Source: Nannobrachium achirus (Eukaryota; Chordata; Actinopteri; Myctophiformes; Myctophidae). From it: a stretch of DNA of 64,000 nt. This document shows, one piece after another, positions 1 through 25,061 of this stretch. Position numbers and translations under genes: made by a program. The DNA lies in the NCBI GenBank assembly GCA_963921795.1, contig OY997643.1, forward strand, positions 17,809,879-17,873,878, in the 5' to 3' direction. Every line of letters begins with the position of its first letter. Position 1 is the stretch's first letter. A model generated the notes under the pieces. It had not been told where the DNA came from, searched no databases, and saw nothing but the letters and a program-made list of their open reading frames with translations.

Positions 1-415
1 ATGATTATATAGAGCTTATCTCTCTCAGACAAGCCCTTTATCTGCATCTTCAGTCATCTCAATTCCTCATACATCTAGCCAGCTCATTTGTGCTTTCCAC
101 ATCAGCATCTTCTTTAGCACATCCATGTGGTTGCAGTGACTGGCTAGTCTGCTATCATGTCTTAATGGTTGTCTTATTCCTGACTTCAGTATATGGGGGA
201 CTCCACAACAGTAATTAGTATGTAAGTAACTACGACAGAGTGGCTACTTATCAGTACCAGCCAGGAGTTTATACCCATTCTAATGTGCTAGTCCCCTGGG
301 AGATGAATTGCTGAGTTGGAGTGCAACACCTACTATCAGCTACCAGTACTTATATTACCACACAGCTTGCCAGACCGAAGTCATGCTATTCATACACTGA
401 CTGATTGCAACATCG
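1..415. other. Flanking DNA, nothing recognised
   Basis: No convincing reading frame, RNA gene or recognisable repeat was seen before the LINE. The sequence is of ordinary base composition. Confidence 0.4.
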
Positions 416-3400
416 TGGTGACGTTGTGACGTGGTGACGTTGCTTCCGGAGCGCTGGTACAGGGGCTGCTCCGCCGCACAGTGTGTCGTGTATGCCTTGT
501 TTGTTTGTTTTTTGTTGTCCGTGTGCCTAAGTTATGTTGTGAGTCTTTATATGTAAGGATGTTTAAGATGAGGGCCGTGGAAATCGCTCTGCTGATCCTG
601 TGGATACACTTCTGTGGATTATGCCTGACTGTGGAGCTTCAGAATCCACGCAACAGCGACAAAAACAGCTGGCGTGGAGGGGCGCCCAGGCTCGGCTACA
701 GCTACAGCCGAGAGGAGCTGCTGGCACTACGACCAGAGCCAAGAACAACGACCGCGAACTACGTCCACCTACCGGTGTTGAATAACATCCCTGCGGAGCT
801 GATCCGAAAGCGGAGGAGGAAAAGAGGGAAGAAGGGAGGCAAAGAGAGTCGCCTCAGAAGAAGGTCGACTCGCCCCCCACTTCCCTTTATCGTTCTGGCC
901 AACGTACGAGCCATTCACAACAAGATCGGCACGATACGGACCTATGCAAGGTACAGTCATGACTTTCGTGCGGCATCGCTGTTTTGTTTCACTGAAACCT
1001 GGTTAAAGCCATCACAACCAGACTCACTGTATGAAGTCCCCGGTTTCACTCTGGTCCGGCTAGACAGAGGTGGAGGGGGCGGATACGGTGGCGTGTGTGT
1101 GTACGTGAATGATCTCTGGTGTCGAGCCATAACAATAAAAACCAGGATATGCGACGATCCCAACGTTGAAATCCTGGCTATGACTTTAAGACCTTTTTAC
1201 CTGCCCCGTGAATTCGGCTGCATTCTGCTGTTTACTGTCTATGTGCCCCCAAAAGGACCAGGAAGAGCTGCACAAGCAGCGAAGACCATTGCTGACTGTG
1301 TGCACGAACTCCAGCTGCAGTACCCAGATGCACCAGCAATCGTGCTGGGAGACCTAAACCAGTGTTATTTAGACACTGTGCTGCCGGGGTTTGAACAATA
1401 TGTCAAGGACGCGACGAGGAAAAATAATATTTTGGATAGGTGTTATGTAAACATTCCTAATGCTTATGTAGCCAAGGTTGGGCCACCTATAACGACCTCT
1501 GATCACAATGTTGTGTGTATGTGTCCAGTCTATAAGTCAAAGCTAAAGAGAAGAAAGCCTGAGAAGAAAGTAGTTAGGACATGGACTCATGAAAGCAAGG
1601 AAGAACTCAAAGCATGCCTGGACTGCACAGATTGGGACACTTTTAAGAACGGTTCATTAGATGAAACCACCACTGTTACAAATGATTATATTAATTTTTG
1701 TGTCCAGTTGGTTGTCCCCACAAGGGAGATAAAAATCTACCCGAATGATAAAGCTTATGTGACCAAAGACATTAAAGGATTGATAAATGAAAGGAAAACA
1801 GCCTTCACAAACAAAGATTTTGTGGCATTGAAATTAGCTGATAAAAAAATTAAGATCAAAATGAGGCAAGCAAAATTGGCACATAGACAGCGTTTGGAGG
1901 ATGCTTTTAATGCCAATAATCACAAAAAGGTGTGGGACACCATGAAATCCATGACAGGGATGTCATCCCCCACAAAACCTATTGTGGCAGATAATGAACT
2001 TAGCTTTGCCAATGACCTAAACACATTCTTTGCTAGATACGAATCATTGGACAACTCCTCAAAGTGCACTGAGATACTGAAGGCTGTAACACCTGCCCCC
2101 TCTGACCGAATTACTATCACGGAAGAGGATGTAAGGAAAGTGTTTCAGTGTACTAACACGAGGAAAGCTAATGGGCCGGACGAGTGCAGTGCTTTTCTCC
2201 TCAAAAATTTTGCATCTGAATTGGCTCCAGTGTGGCAACCAATATTTCAAACCTCTGTAGACACACACACAATTCCTCTGCCTTGGAAAACATCATACAT
2301 AAAACCACTGCCCAAAATCCAATGTCCAAAAGAACATAAGGATTATAGACCCATAGCTCTCACTTCAGTGATTATGAAATCACTTGAAAGAATACTCTTG
2401 CACCATCTTGTTAGTATGACCAAAGACAAATTCGACCCCTGCCAGTTTGCATACAAGAAAGGTTGCGGTACAGAGGATGCGGTTGTCACACTGGTCCACT
2501 TAATTACAAAACACCTAGATAAGCTAGATAAGTCTAACATGAATCATGCAAGGGTGCTGTTCTTAGACTTTTCTTCAGCTTTCAACACAATACAGTCTGA
2601 TATGTCAAAGATGGTGCAGTTGGAACTGAATCCATACTTAATACACTGGTATGCTGCCTTTCTCACCAACAGGGTACAGAGGGTGAAAGTGAACGGAACC
2701 CTCTCCTCAGCAGTAACAACTAATGTTGGGGCCCCCCAAGGTTGTGTAAGCTCAGCTATACTTTTCACCCTTTATACTGACAGCTGTCGTACTGAGGAAT
2801 GTCTGTCTGAAGGTCGTACTAAGGATCCAGACCAACACATTCTAAAGTACTCTGATGATACAGTTTTAATTTCACTCTTAGATAGTTCCAGTGATCCTGG
2901 ACTGCACCAACTCAGAGTGAATAAGGTCGTTGAATGGAGTGATAACAACGCTCTCATCATTAACACAAAAAAGACAGAAGAGATTGTTTTTGGTGCACCA
3001 CCAGATACACACAGAACTTCCATTACTATTCATGGTGAACAGATCAACCAGGTATTTTCGTATACGTACCTCGGAGTAGTAATAGACCATCTTTTGTCAT
3101 GGAAAGATCAGATTGAATCTGTGTGTAAGAAAACAAAGCAAAAAATCTACTTCCTTCGCCGTTTAAGATCATTTGGTGCTAGTAGACAGATTCTTCTTAT
3201 GTTTTTCACGTCTGTCATTATGAGTGTTCTTCAATACTGTAGTACCACCTGGTATGGATGCTTGTCTGCAGCCCTAAAGTCACAACTGCTGCAACAACTG
3301 AACATTTGTTCAAAGATAGTTGGACAACCACTTCAGAGGCTATATACGACTACGTATGATAACAGCATTCTAAGGTTGGCAAGAAATATTACCTCTAATA

Positions 3401-3733
3401 GTAGCCATGTGTTGCGTAGAGAATATAGGTTGCTGCCTTCAGGAAGGAGATATGGTGTTCCAGAATACAATAAGGTCAGACTAAAAAGGTCCTTTGTCCA
3501 TCAGTCGACTTTAAGGCTTAATCAGGAGCTTGGCCATAGGTAGGCTTGGCGGTGGACACTGCTCTTGTCTATATTGTCCTTATGTATGTAAACCTGTCTT
3601 GTTTTTCTTTGTTACATGTGTTAAAATGTTTGTTTATATGTTATGTGTCGCATACATGACGTGCTGTGTCGCAAGACAAATTTCAGTGTGAACTGACAAT
3701 AAAGTACTATATCATATATATATCATATATTTA
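416..3733 (+). mobile_element. L2-like non-LTR retrotransposon (LINE), near full length
   Basis: A GC-rich leader with repeated GTGACGTTG motifs (about 416-480) precedes one long open frame. The frame is followed by a short 3' UTR ending in ACTGACAATAAAGTACT and an AT-rich tail (about 3695-3733). The same tail recurs at about 41968-42000, which marks this as the 3' end of a repeated family. The layout (EN-RT ORF, no LTRs, simple 3' tail) is that of L2/CR1-group LINEs. The true 5' boundary and target-site duplication were not identified. Confidence 0.8.
559..3543 (+). CDS. LINE ORF2: endonuclease + reverse transcriptase
   Basis: An open frame of about 994 codons from the first in-frame ATG; the frame is open back to 481 without an ATG. 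It begins with a hydrophobic and then basic leader. The apurinic-type endonuclease follows: FTETWL near frame residue 170 counted from 481, GDLN in the middle, and SDHNVV near 340 (catalytic E, D/N and SDH). The reverse transcriptase spans about residues 560-830 with APQGC and a YSDD catalytic box near 790 (most LINEs have YADD or FADD). The C-terminal LLPSGRRYGVP block is typical of fish L2 elements. The protein would nick genomic DNA and copy its own RNA at the nick. There are no stops or frameshifts, so the copy is young. The L2 assignment comes from motifs only. Confidence 0.85.
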   Translation: MFKMRAVEIALLILWIHFCGLCLTVELQNPRNSDKNSWRGGAPRLGYSYSREELLALRPEPRTTTANYVHLPVLNNIPAELIRKRRRKRGKKGGKESRLRRRSTRPPLPFIVLANVRAIHNKIGTIRTYARYSHDFRAASLFCFTETWLKPSQPDSLYEVPGFTLVRLDRGGGGGYGGVCVYVNDLWCRAITIKTRICDDPNVEILAMTLRPFYLPREFGCILLFTVYVPPKGPGRAAQAAKTIADCVHELQLQYPDAPAIVLGDLNQCYLDTVLPGFEQYVKDATRKNNILDRCYVNIPNAYVAKVGPPITTSDHNVVCMCPVYKSKLKRRKPEKKVVRTWTHESKEELKACLDCTDWDTFKNGSLDETTTVTNDYINFCVQLVVPTREIKIYPNDKAYVTKDIKGLINERKTAFTNKDFVALKLADKKIKIKMRQAKLAHRQRLEDAFNANNHKKVWDTMKSMTGMSSPTKPIVADNELSFANDLNTFFARYESLDNSSKCTEILKAVTPAPSDRITITEEDVRKVFQCTNTRKANGPDECSAFLLKNFASELAPVWQPIFQTSVDTHTIPLPWKTSYIKPLPKIQCPKEHKDYRPIALTSVIMKSLERILLHHLVSMTKDKFDPCQFAYKKGCGTEDAVVTLVHLITKHLDKLDKSNMNHARVLFLDFSSAFNTIQSDMSKMVQLELNPYLIHWYAAFLTNRVQRVKVNGTLSSAVTTNVGAPQGCVSSAILFTLYTDSCRTEECLSEGRTKDPDQHILKYSDDTVLISLLDSSSDPGLHQLRVNKVVEWSDNNALIINTKKTEEIVFGAPPDTHRTSITIHGEQINQVFSYTYLGVVIDHLLSWKDQIESVCKKTKQKIYFLRRLRSFGASRQILLMFFTSVIMSVLQYCSTTWYGCLSAALKSQLLQQLNICSKIVGQPLQRLYTTTYDNSILRLARNITSNSSHVLRREYRLLPSGRRYGVPEYNKVRLKRSFVHQSTLRLNQELGHR

Positions 3734-6640
3734 GAGATGCCCTGGGTCGAAGCCATGATCTTGTGGCATTTTCACATATCTGCCATCATAGACATATGCA
3801 AATTAGGTGTCCAGACACGCCCATTCGTAAAGATATGTATTCCTAATGTTTCTAATAGTCTAGTCTGGAGCTATTTGCATTGAAACGTGGGCTGCCCAGT
3901 AGGGGGCGTCCAGAGTAGTTGTTGCACCATGTAAAATGTTACGGTAGGAAACCTCTACCGGGAAGTGGGAACGTTCCTGGCTCCTAACAGGGTCGCTGCA
4001 ATATAAATAAACCGAATCTACGTTGACCATTCAAATAACCCAATCCATTAACATGTTTAGACATATGGATATTATAATAAGGGCTCAACGATTTCAAATA
4101 ATGTTGTTTGTGTCGTGGTCTAGCTGAATCTTGTGCATTTGACTGCAAATCACCACCATAGATTACACTATCATGTTGCATTAATCATTGTATTGTTTTA
4201 AGTCTAGTGCAGCGTGCATGTATGTTACAAAAATGGCATATAAATAGGCTAAAGCTCACCTTATTGTCAGCAAGCAATGCCGAGTACCGACAGTCGTTAA
4301 CGCATTAGTCCCGACATTTAGCATAATAATACACTGCCGTCTCACCAGTCTGATTGTCAAGTAGCAGAATCTGAGTTCCCAGAATAAGCAACAATGGAAA
4401 GATACCGTGAAAATAGCTAGCCTACATCAAAACACCACCAAAGTGGCTTGAGTTGTTTTTACAGCTCTGTGGTAGTAGCCTACTAACATGTAATATTAAA
4501 CACGAAACCCATGAAATCCCATAGTAGGCTATGGCACCAACAATAATACTTATTTATTATTTACCCCCCCCCCTTTTTTTCTTACTTCTTTGTAACTTGT
4601 GACGTTTAACTGCTGTGCTGCCTCTGGGACTGGGCAACTGAATTTCCCCAGTGGGATAATAAAGGTATCTATCTATCTATCTATCTAATATTCCATTACC
4701 TAAATTAACCAAATCAGTAGGCTTACATCTCTAACATAAAGCCCTCCACTATTTTTCACAGAAATACCAGACTACTTCCAAACAGCATCCTTGCAAATTC
4801 TATGTCGTTTTAGAAATGTAAATGAAAATCCCAAACAGCTTAATGTGTGCCTAGAGCCCATTTACACATTCTCTCAATCATTAAACATAATTCTATAGAC
4901 GCCATTCCATGTAGATGGGATTGCATTTGAACAAAAACACCATGCCTGGGAACATTAAATAGGTCTAAAGTGGCACACCAATGTCAATGTATAACTTGCA
5001 GATTGTTAAGTAATGCTATAAATAACATGAAATCTAAATCAATGAATTAAAATCAAATCTAAATCAAATGTAATATCCAATGGCAGAGATATTGTAGATT
5101 TATAGTAATACAGCACTTTCCCACAGCACAGGTAATTAAGCCAGGTTGAAAATAGTAAAACATTCTACATAATGCATATCAACAACAACAAAAAAGTCCA
5201 GGCAAGTATAATAACAGGCTTTATTTGTACACCCAGAGGTTGTATTTGAGAAGTCAAGTGTGTCCAACACTCCCTAAGATGCCAACACGATGGAAGTCAC
5301 AGCTCTTCTCTTCAACCAGTCCATGTCAAAAGGAACTTCTGTCTCTGGCTGCTGCAGGCTGTGTGAATGAAGTAGAAAAACAACACATCACAACACTGAA
5401 ACAACAATAATGATTGAGCTGGTTTTGACTTCTACATATTTACAATTAGAAATGAGCCAATATTTATAAACGTCTCTTTATTTAAATAATAAAATGGTCA
5501 AGTAGCCAACAATGTGTGAGTGTCTGACGTACTGTTTTGTACAGCAATCTTTGTATTGCTATCAAAATATCAATGGCGATCATTAGTAGGCTATGATACC
5601 GTTAATTTTACATAAGGACAAAACATCTATTGTCTAAAGTACTCGGAATGCCAGGAACACACCTAGTCTACTTAGCACCTTATAATCTAAGGCTCAATGT
5701 GATTATCAGCAATCATATTGGCCGATTCTATTGTATTGCAAAGTGATGGCTGGTGGATGGCCCCTTTTAAAACGAGCTTTAGATGGGCTATTTTTTAAAT
5801 AGCCTAGGTATAAAATAAGGCTAAAGTGTTCTATGTATGTTTTATAATATAATGTATATGCTAAGTAACTAATAACTCAAGTTGTCAAATAAGTGTAGGA
5901 TAGTGGAGTAAAAATACAATATTTGGATCCGAGATGTAGGGTGTGTAGGCCTACTGGAAATACTAAAGTACAATACTTTTAAATGTACTGTAGTTACTTG
6001 GCCATATCACGCCAACAAAAACTGTGTAGGCTGTTTGAAAATAGCAGATCTGCAAGCGTCGTGTTGCTGTAATAAAGTCAATTTAATTCCGGACTTTTAC
6101 TTTAGACAGTACTGTTATGCATTGCAGTACTGTATTGATACTTTTACCTAAGTAAAAAGGTACATTTTCCAACACTGCCAGACATGCATATACCCTGTAA
6201 GACAGTAAATAATATAGCTTACCAATCGACAACATGCCTTTAGCTTCGATGTAGCTGGATGCTAGTGAATCCGGTGAAATAAAAACAAATGTTCCAGTAT
6301 AGCCCTCAGGGATTTAGGTCCGTTTTCTTGTCCATTCCAACATAAGTAGCGACCGTGTTGATGCTAAAACAAAGTCATCAGTACACTAAGTCAACAAATG
6401 CCCCTTTTACCTTTCTTTTTTTTAACAAAACGTTTCGTTCACTGTGTAGTGTGTGTGTGTGTGTGTGCCTCGCATTGTTGTACTCGGCTCGGAACATTTC
6501 ACAAGTAACACATCCGGTACGGCCGGGATGTGACGCGACCATACACAGAATCTGTGCTGGGATGACGCGGAAGCCCAGGGATCCTCCCATCTTGGCCCAG
6601 AGGTTAATTTTCAGTTTTCGCCACCTAGTGGCGGAAAAAA
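3734..6640. other. Intergenic, AT-rich, no gene seen
   Basis: Only short chance ORFs are present. A LINE 3' tail lies at about 4600-4688 and a lone half of the dispersed hairpin module (AATAGCAGATCTGCAAGC) near 6042. Nothing else was recognised. Confidence 0.5.
4600..4688 (+). mobile_element. Truncated LINE 3' tail with (TATC)n
   Basis: The stretch reads CAACTGAATTTCCCCAGTGG, then ATAATAAAGG and a TATC microsatellite. This is a common fish LINE 3' end. Related tails occur at about 51600-51771 on the plus strand and at about 44990-45035 and 20135-20180 on the minus strand. It is a 5'-truncated copy with no coding potential. Confidence 0.65.
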
Positions 6641-6860
6641 TTACCTCTGGGAACTCAGATTGCTAATAGTCAAACAACCTGAAATAGACACCAAGTCTGC
6701 ATTTGTAGATCATCTGGTTCAAAGTTTATAACAAAAAATATTTTTCAGGTGGCGGCCATATTGGACTTGGCAACTATGTGACCCCAAAGGACACTGGCTT
6801 GGGTACCATAGCTAAATCATTAGATCATGCCCTGGACTACATCTGGGCAATATTTGGTGT
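6640..6860. repeat. Dispersed repeat, copy A
   Basis: The segment containing GAAATAGACACCAAGT and GGCGGCCATATTGGA, followed by TAAATCATTAGA, is matched at about 46838-46985 inside OlfC gene 2. It is a dispersed non-coding repeat of unknown class. Confidence 0.5.
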
Positions 6861-7261
6861 TTTTAGACTGATTGGCGTGAAATATCCCTAAGGGCGTGGA
6901 CTATGGTTATTTTTCACAATATAAATGATATAGCCTAGAAGTGGGTCCTTTACAATTGATCTTAAATCAGAATATTTCATTGTATTCCCCATGTATGAAA
7001 ATATAAAAAATGACATTTCAGTCAATTTTCTACATTGTTTAGTCAAACATATATGTGTTTTATTATGTTTCATCATAGTGATGGCCCGTTTTGAGGGCTT
7101 AGCTGCCATTTTTGAGCTTGACATACAGCAGATTTGGATTCAGCAGCCCTTAATACCCCTAGAAAACATGTATGTCATGAATTAGCACTTTAAATAAGCA
7201 CCTTTTCTGAAATCCAGCCTAGACTACTTGTGCATCTCTCTGCACAGAAGGGGCAAAGAGA

Positions 7262-7333
7262 GGCATTACCTTTGGTGGCACATTACGTAATGGCATAGGG
7301 TGGCACAAGGGATAGCCTAGCACTGTGTATAAA
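7262..7333 (+). promoter_or_regulatory. OlfC gene 1 core promoter with TATA box
   Basis: A TATAAA at 7328-7333 lies 62 nt before the ATG. It is preceded by ACGTAATGGCATAGGGTGGC and ACTGTGTATAAA. The same arrangement precedes OlfC gene 2, where the TATAAA is 64 nt before the ATG. Conservation between paralogues whose surroundings are otherwise unalike supports a real promoter. A start site about 30 nt downstream would leave a 5' UTR of only about 30 nt (inference). Confidence 0.65.
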
Positions 7334-7389
7334 ATGTAACAACTGGGCAGAGGAGTTGGGAGAGGGGGGTTAGGCGGGGGAGGACAGTC

Positions 7390-21140
<13,751 letters not shown>

Positions 21141-21615
21141 AATCAGAAATGTATTTTATATTTTTACAATATGTTTGTAATTGGAAACTAAGCCCAGTTG
21201 GTTAAAAGTTGTCTGTACTCCTTTAAAGAAAAGTAATTTTAGATCTGTATAAAGAAGAACAATTTTAACTTCATTCTTTGTGGGTCAAAGCGCTCAAATG
21301 TACCCCTTTAGCTGTATTTCAACATCCTTTTTGAGGCCTCTGGTTTCAATGGGTTAAAGCTTTGTGTGATATTTTAATGGTCAAAATACTTATAAAACAA
21401 TATTCTCAATATTCTCTAACAAGTGTTCAACTGCTGGCTCAACTCTATAAGTGTCCTTGTTGCTCACCCCTCCCATACCCTTGCTTCCCACTATGGTTGG
21501 TTATTCAGTTAATTGTGCTTTCAATCCAATTACAGTACAGGTTTTTGGCTTGGTGAGTGGTTGAGTCTTAAAACTTGTTAGAGTACTGACAAGTACAGAC
21601 TATATATATATATAT

Positions 21616-22653
21616 TAGGACTGGGATTTTAACGGATTAATTGCGATTCATTAATTACAGAAAATTAACGCAATTAAAACAAATAACACATTTTAATCGC
21701 ACTTAGTTTTTGCACCACAGAACCTTCAGTTTCGGGCATACTGATCATAGTGATGCACCAACCAAGAAGAGACAACAAACACAAAGGGAGAAGTAGCCGA
21801 TCAGAGCGCTTTTCTTGCGAAATTTAGATTTAACTCTTATTGTGCCGATCCCGAACAAGTTCGGCTTTATTTCAATCCAATACAATTTTTTTTTTATTAT
21901 TTTACTTACCCTGAGCTGCTTGTAGAGCCGTGGGTGGTCCTGGCTCGTCCTACGCTTTCCAGCAAGCCATTTTACATGGTCCGACGATATATTCCATTAA
22001 AAATGGTTTAAAATACATTTTTGAGCCCCCCAATGTTCACCAAATGTTCGGCGCCGCCGGCGGCACGACGTCCAGTGTGCCGATCCCGAATTAATGCGGC
22101 TTTTTTAATGATCCGAGGCCTACTGAAGCCCCGGCCTAAATTTTCCATCCAGTGACCGAGTTCCGGCCGCCCGGAACGAGTAACGCCGCCGCGAATCGCC
22201 GCCGAATCCAATGCAAACCCACATCTTTGAAGGTCATTTTCTCTGGATTGTGTTCTTAGGGAGGCGGCGCAAGGTTTATTTACGGCGAAATCGCCGAAAA
22301 ATGATCTTTTAAATGAGAAAAAGCTAATAGCTATTTTGTAGCCATTTTCATCCGGGACCTTTTCATGACGTGCACGAACGTGAGCACGCGCGTCACTGCA
22401 CCGTGAGTCCCCGGATGCTAATACGCTCGCCTATGGGAGATACCCTGGCATTCTTTGGCGCCCTCTAGGGGCTGGCACTGGAAGGGTTAAAAAACTCACT
22501 TGTTGATTACCTCGTACAACAAAATGTGTTTTACTTGAAAAAAATGCTTCTCAGGTCAAATATCGATGTGCGATTAAAATGCGATTAATTGCGATTAATT
22601 AATCACAGAGCCTGTAATTAATTAGATTAAAAAAATATAATCGCATCCCAGCC

Positions 22654-22656
<3 letters not shown>
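21616..22656. mobile_element. hAT-type MITE, host of a nested insertion
   Basis: Ends TAGGACTGGGATT...ATCCCAGCCCTA, flanked on both sides by ATATATAT (consistent with an 8-bp duplication, though in a microsatellite). The interior is rich in GATTAATTAATTAC motifs. Relatives lie at 43542-43909 and about 56613-56981. It is enlarged by the element at 21834-22486. Confidence 0.75.
21834..22486. mobile_element. Nested piggyBac-type non-autonomous element
   Basis: A 653-bp GC-rich insertion flanked by TTAA on both sides (21830-21833 and 22487-22490). The termini are imperfect inverted repeats, CTCTTATTGTGCC and, on the other strand, CCCTTCCAGTGCC. The homologous repeat at about 56806-56825 shows the unoccupied site. 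No transposase frame. Confidence 0.75.

Positions 22657-22658
<2 letters not shown>

Positions 22659-22708
<50 letters not shown>
22659..22708. repeat. (AT)n microsatellite
   Basis: Pure AT run between two mobile elements; a second AT/AC run lies at about 22884-22920. Confidence 0.95.
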
Positions 22709-22710
<2 letters not shown>

Positions 22711-22884
22711 ACAAGTTTCCCCGGGAGTTTACTGGAGACTATCAGGACCAAACTTCCGGGTTTAACAGCAGACATACAAGCTCACGTCGCGTCGCAGATG
22801 CAACCCGTTGTGAGCTTGTAAATCGGCGGCGGAAGCTCGGTGCAGACGTCTGTGCAATGCACTATGGGGCGTTGGAAACTCGTG

Positions 22885-22886
<2 letters not shown>
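22708..22886. mobile_element. MITE with terminal repeats ATCCACRAGTTTCC
   Basis: The left end ATCCACAAGTTTCC and right end GGAAACTCGTGGAT are inverted repeats, with AT repeats on both sides. The hairpin module (about 22762-22826) occupies its middle. An inverted relative lies at about 55683-55892. Confidence 0.65.
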
Positions 22887-22920
<34 letters not shown>

Positions 22921-23980
22921 GAATTCTCAAGTGACCACTCAGGAGAGAAAACCAGAGTGAAGCCTAACACATCTTCTACTCACCAGTTGTGTCCCAAATG
23001 ACTGTCCCTAAGCTGAGTGATGTCATCTGCCAGGCAGCTCCGCACACACGCACACATGCACATAAACAATGTTGTTATTTAACATCTACCCGCAGGCCTT
23101 AGAGGCCATTTAAGAACCACAAGGTTGAAACATACTGTATACGTACAATAACAGTGCAATAACACATGGGTCAATGCCTCGCTTGTATAAGCAGTTCTGC
23201 TCAGTGACGGCTCCAGAGAATTGTGACAGGGGGGACTTTTTTCGGGGGCTAATGAATTTTGACAACAAACAATAATGAATAATACTAATACGACAAAAGC
23301 GATTCTGTCGCTTAGGGTATTGATAACTGAACAGACCAGATCATTGGCAGATACCAGCTCCAAATCTGTGTACTGTAGGTGATCGGATACGGTTTTTGTG
23401 AGGCTGAAGACGCTTTCCAGCATAGTGACATGCAAACAAACTGTCCATATGGTCAGTCAGTTGTCTTTCACATAATTAATTTATTTATTCCAAAAAAATC
23501 ACGATTGTCTTCATGGGGAGGGGGGCTTACGGGGCTTACGGGCTAGACGGCTAGTACTTCACCAGTGGGGCTAAAGCTGTCCCAGGGTCTCAGTAAATGG
23601 TCTCAGTGATATAGATTTTCAGGTGAATGGCATTTAATCACTTAAAGGCCATTCACCTGTAGTCGGAGGCCTTAAGGTTTTTTCGCGCTAATCAGTCTAA
23701 AAAATACTTTTTTTGGTATTTAAGTAGGATGTGAGGGGTCTAACTAGGGGTTTGTCATGATGCTGAATCCATTACGAGCAATTGTTTGGCAAAAAACAAA
23801 ACAAAAAAAAACACCAACATGCCTGGCATGTTGGTGGTTTTTTCTTCTTTTTTTGTGCTTATAATGCATGACAAATATTTGCAACTTTTGGTCCATTCTA
23901 TTCATGTTACTTTTTTTCCTATCACTTTTGTCAACTTTAAAAATGATGTGGAGAATATAAAAACATACACTTCTGGATGA
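22887..23980. other. Intergenic, no gene seen
   Basis: Holds AC/AT simple sequence and degraded repeats; a 118-codon minus-strand frame near 23079-23435 shows no family features. Confidence 0.4.
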
Positions 23981-23986
23981 AAACAG

Positions 23987-24058
23987 GGTTCCATGGTGTA
24001 ACGGTTAGCACTCAGGACTCTGAATCCTGCGATCCGAGTTCAAATCTCGGTGGAACCT
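23987..24058 (+). tRNA. tRNA-Gln (CTG)
   Basis: 72 nt with a full cloverleaf. The acceptor stem GGTTCCA pairs with TGGAACC. The anticodon arm CAGGA-CTCTGAA-TCCTG gives anticodon CTG, and the T arm is CCGAG-TTCAAAT-CTCGG. The A and B boxes are intact, and there is no intron. Confidence 0.95.
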
Positions 24059-24306
24059 ACGTTTGAATACTACCTAGAAGCTACTATTTCTCACATATAT
24101 AGATAGTAGTTCAGTGAAGACTGCTGTAGATTAACAACATTGTAATAAGCGACATGCTTTCCCCTTCGAGTGTGATCACAGTTTATAACCTAAACTGACA
24201 TACAATAGGTTTATTCATATTTATTGCTGATAATTAATGTTATTCTTCATGATTACATCACGTTTCTTCCAAAAATGGGAACACACCCATATTGTAATCA
24301 AAACGG

Positions 24307-24378
24307 GGCCCTGTGGTGCAATGGTGAGCACTTTGGACTTTGAATCCAGAGATCCGAGTTCAAGTCTCGGCAGGACCT
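24307..24378 (+). tRNA. tRNA-Gln (TTG)
   Basis: 72 nt in the same orientation, about 250 nt downstream of the first. The anticodon loop CTTTGAA gives TTG, and the T arm CCGAG...CTCGG is intact. One acceptor-stem mismatch (third pair C/A) and a G at the base of the D loop make it less canonical. It may be a functional isodecoder or a decaying copy. Confidence 0.8.
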
Positions 24379-24689
24379 TACATTGAGGAGCATATACCTT
24401 GTTAAGCTCGAAATATGTTGTCTGGCTTGACTTTGACACAATGCCGTAGTAGTCTAGTGGAATTTCTGAAAAATGTGATTGTTAGAGGCATTTTGGGGTA
24501 AAAGTTGGGAACCAGTCTATTTTACACAATTCAAGGGTGCTGAATCTGAAAAAAATGGTTCCCAAGCAAAATTCTTAGTTTTTGACCTTCTAATTTGCAT
24601 AACAAAATAGCTGCCGAATTGTCAATTTTAAACTATTACTTCAAGGGATATTTCACTTTCAAAAAACCTTTAGTAATTTTATCGTCTAA

Positions 24690-25000
24690 TCAAGCTTTTG
24701 GGAACACCCAGGACAGTTAACACATGCTTAATAAGGTCCTAATAAACAATGGCAATGTGTGTTATTAACACCAATAAAACCTTAATAAAGCATTTGTTAA
24801 CACTTTAAAATAGGGAGTCGCAAATTGCATATTCTAAAGTGGGAACGTGTCGTATAAATGTTAATAAATGCTTAATAAAGTCTTTTAAACAATAGAGCTG
24901 TGTCTTATTAATATCAACAAACGTTTATTATGCATCCATCAACATGCATCCATATACGTTTTACAACTAGGTCTGTGTCTCTTAGGAGAGCTGCAGGCAG
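24690..25000. repeat. AT-rich dispersed repeat, left of LINE 2
   Basis: Recurring CTTAATAAAG, TTAATAAA and AACACTTTAAAATAGG motifs. Similar sequence resumes right of the LINE at 28237-29135, as if the LINE had landed in a pre-existing repeat. Confidence 0.5.
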
Positions 25001-25061
25001 TTCAGAATCTCATCCACCAGTGACATAATCGTTAGGCAGATTATATTTGAAGTGATAGATG

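Noticed and set aside
22008..22211. GC-rich minus-strand frame as a coding exon
   Set aside because: It lies wholly inside the nested TTAA-flanked element and resembles no transposase.
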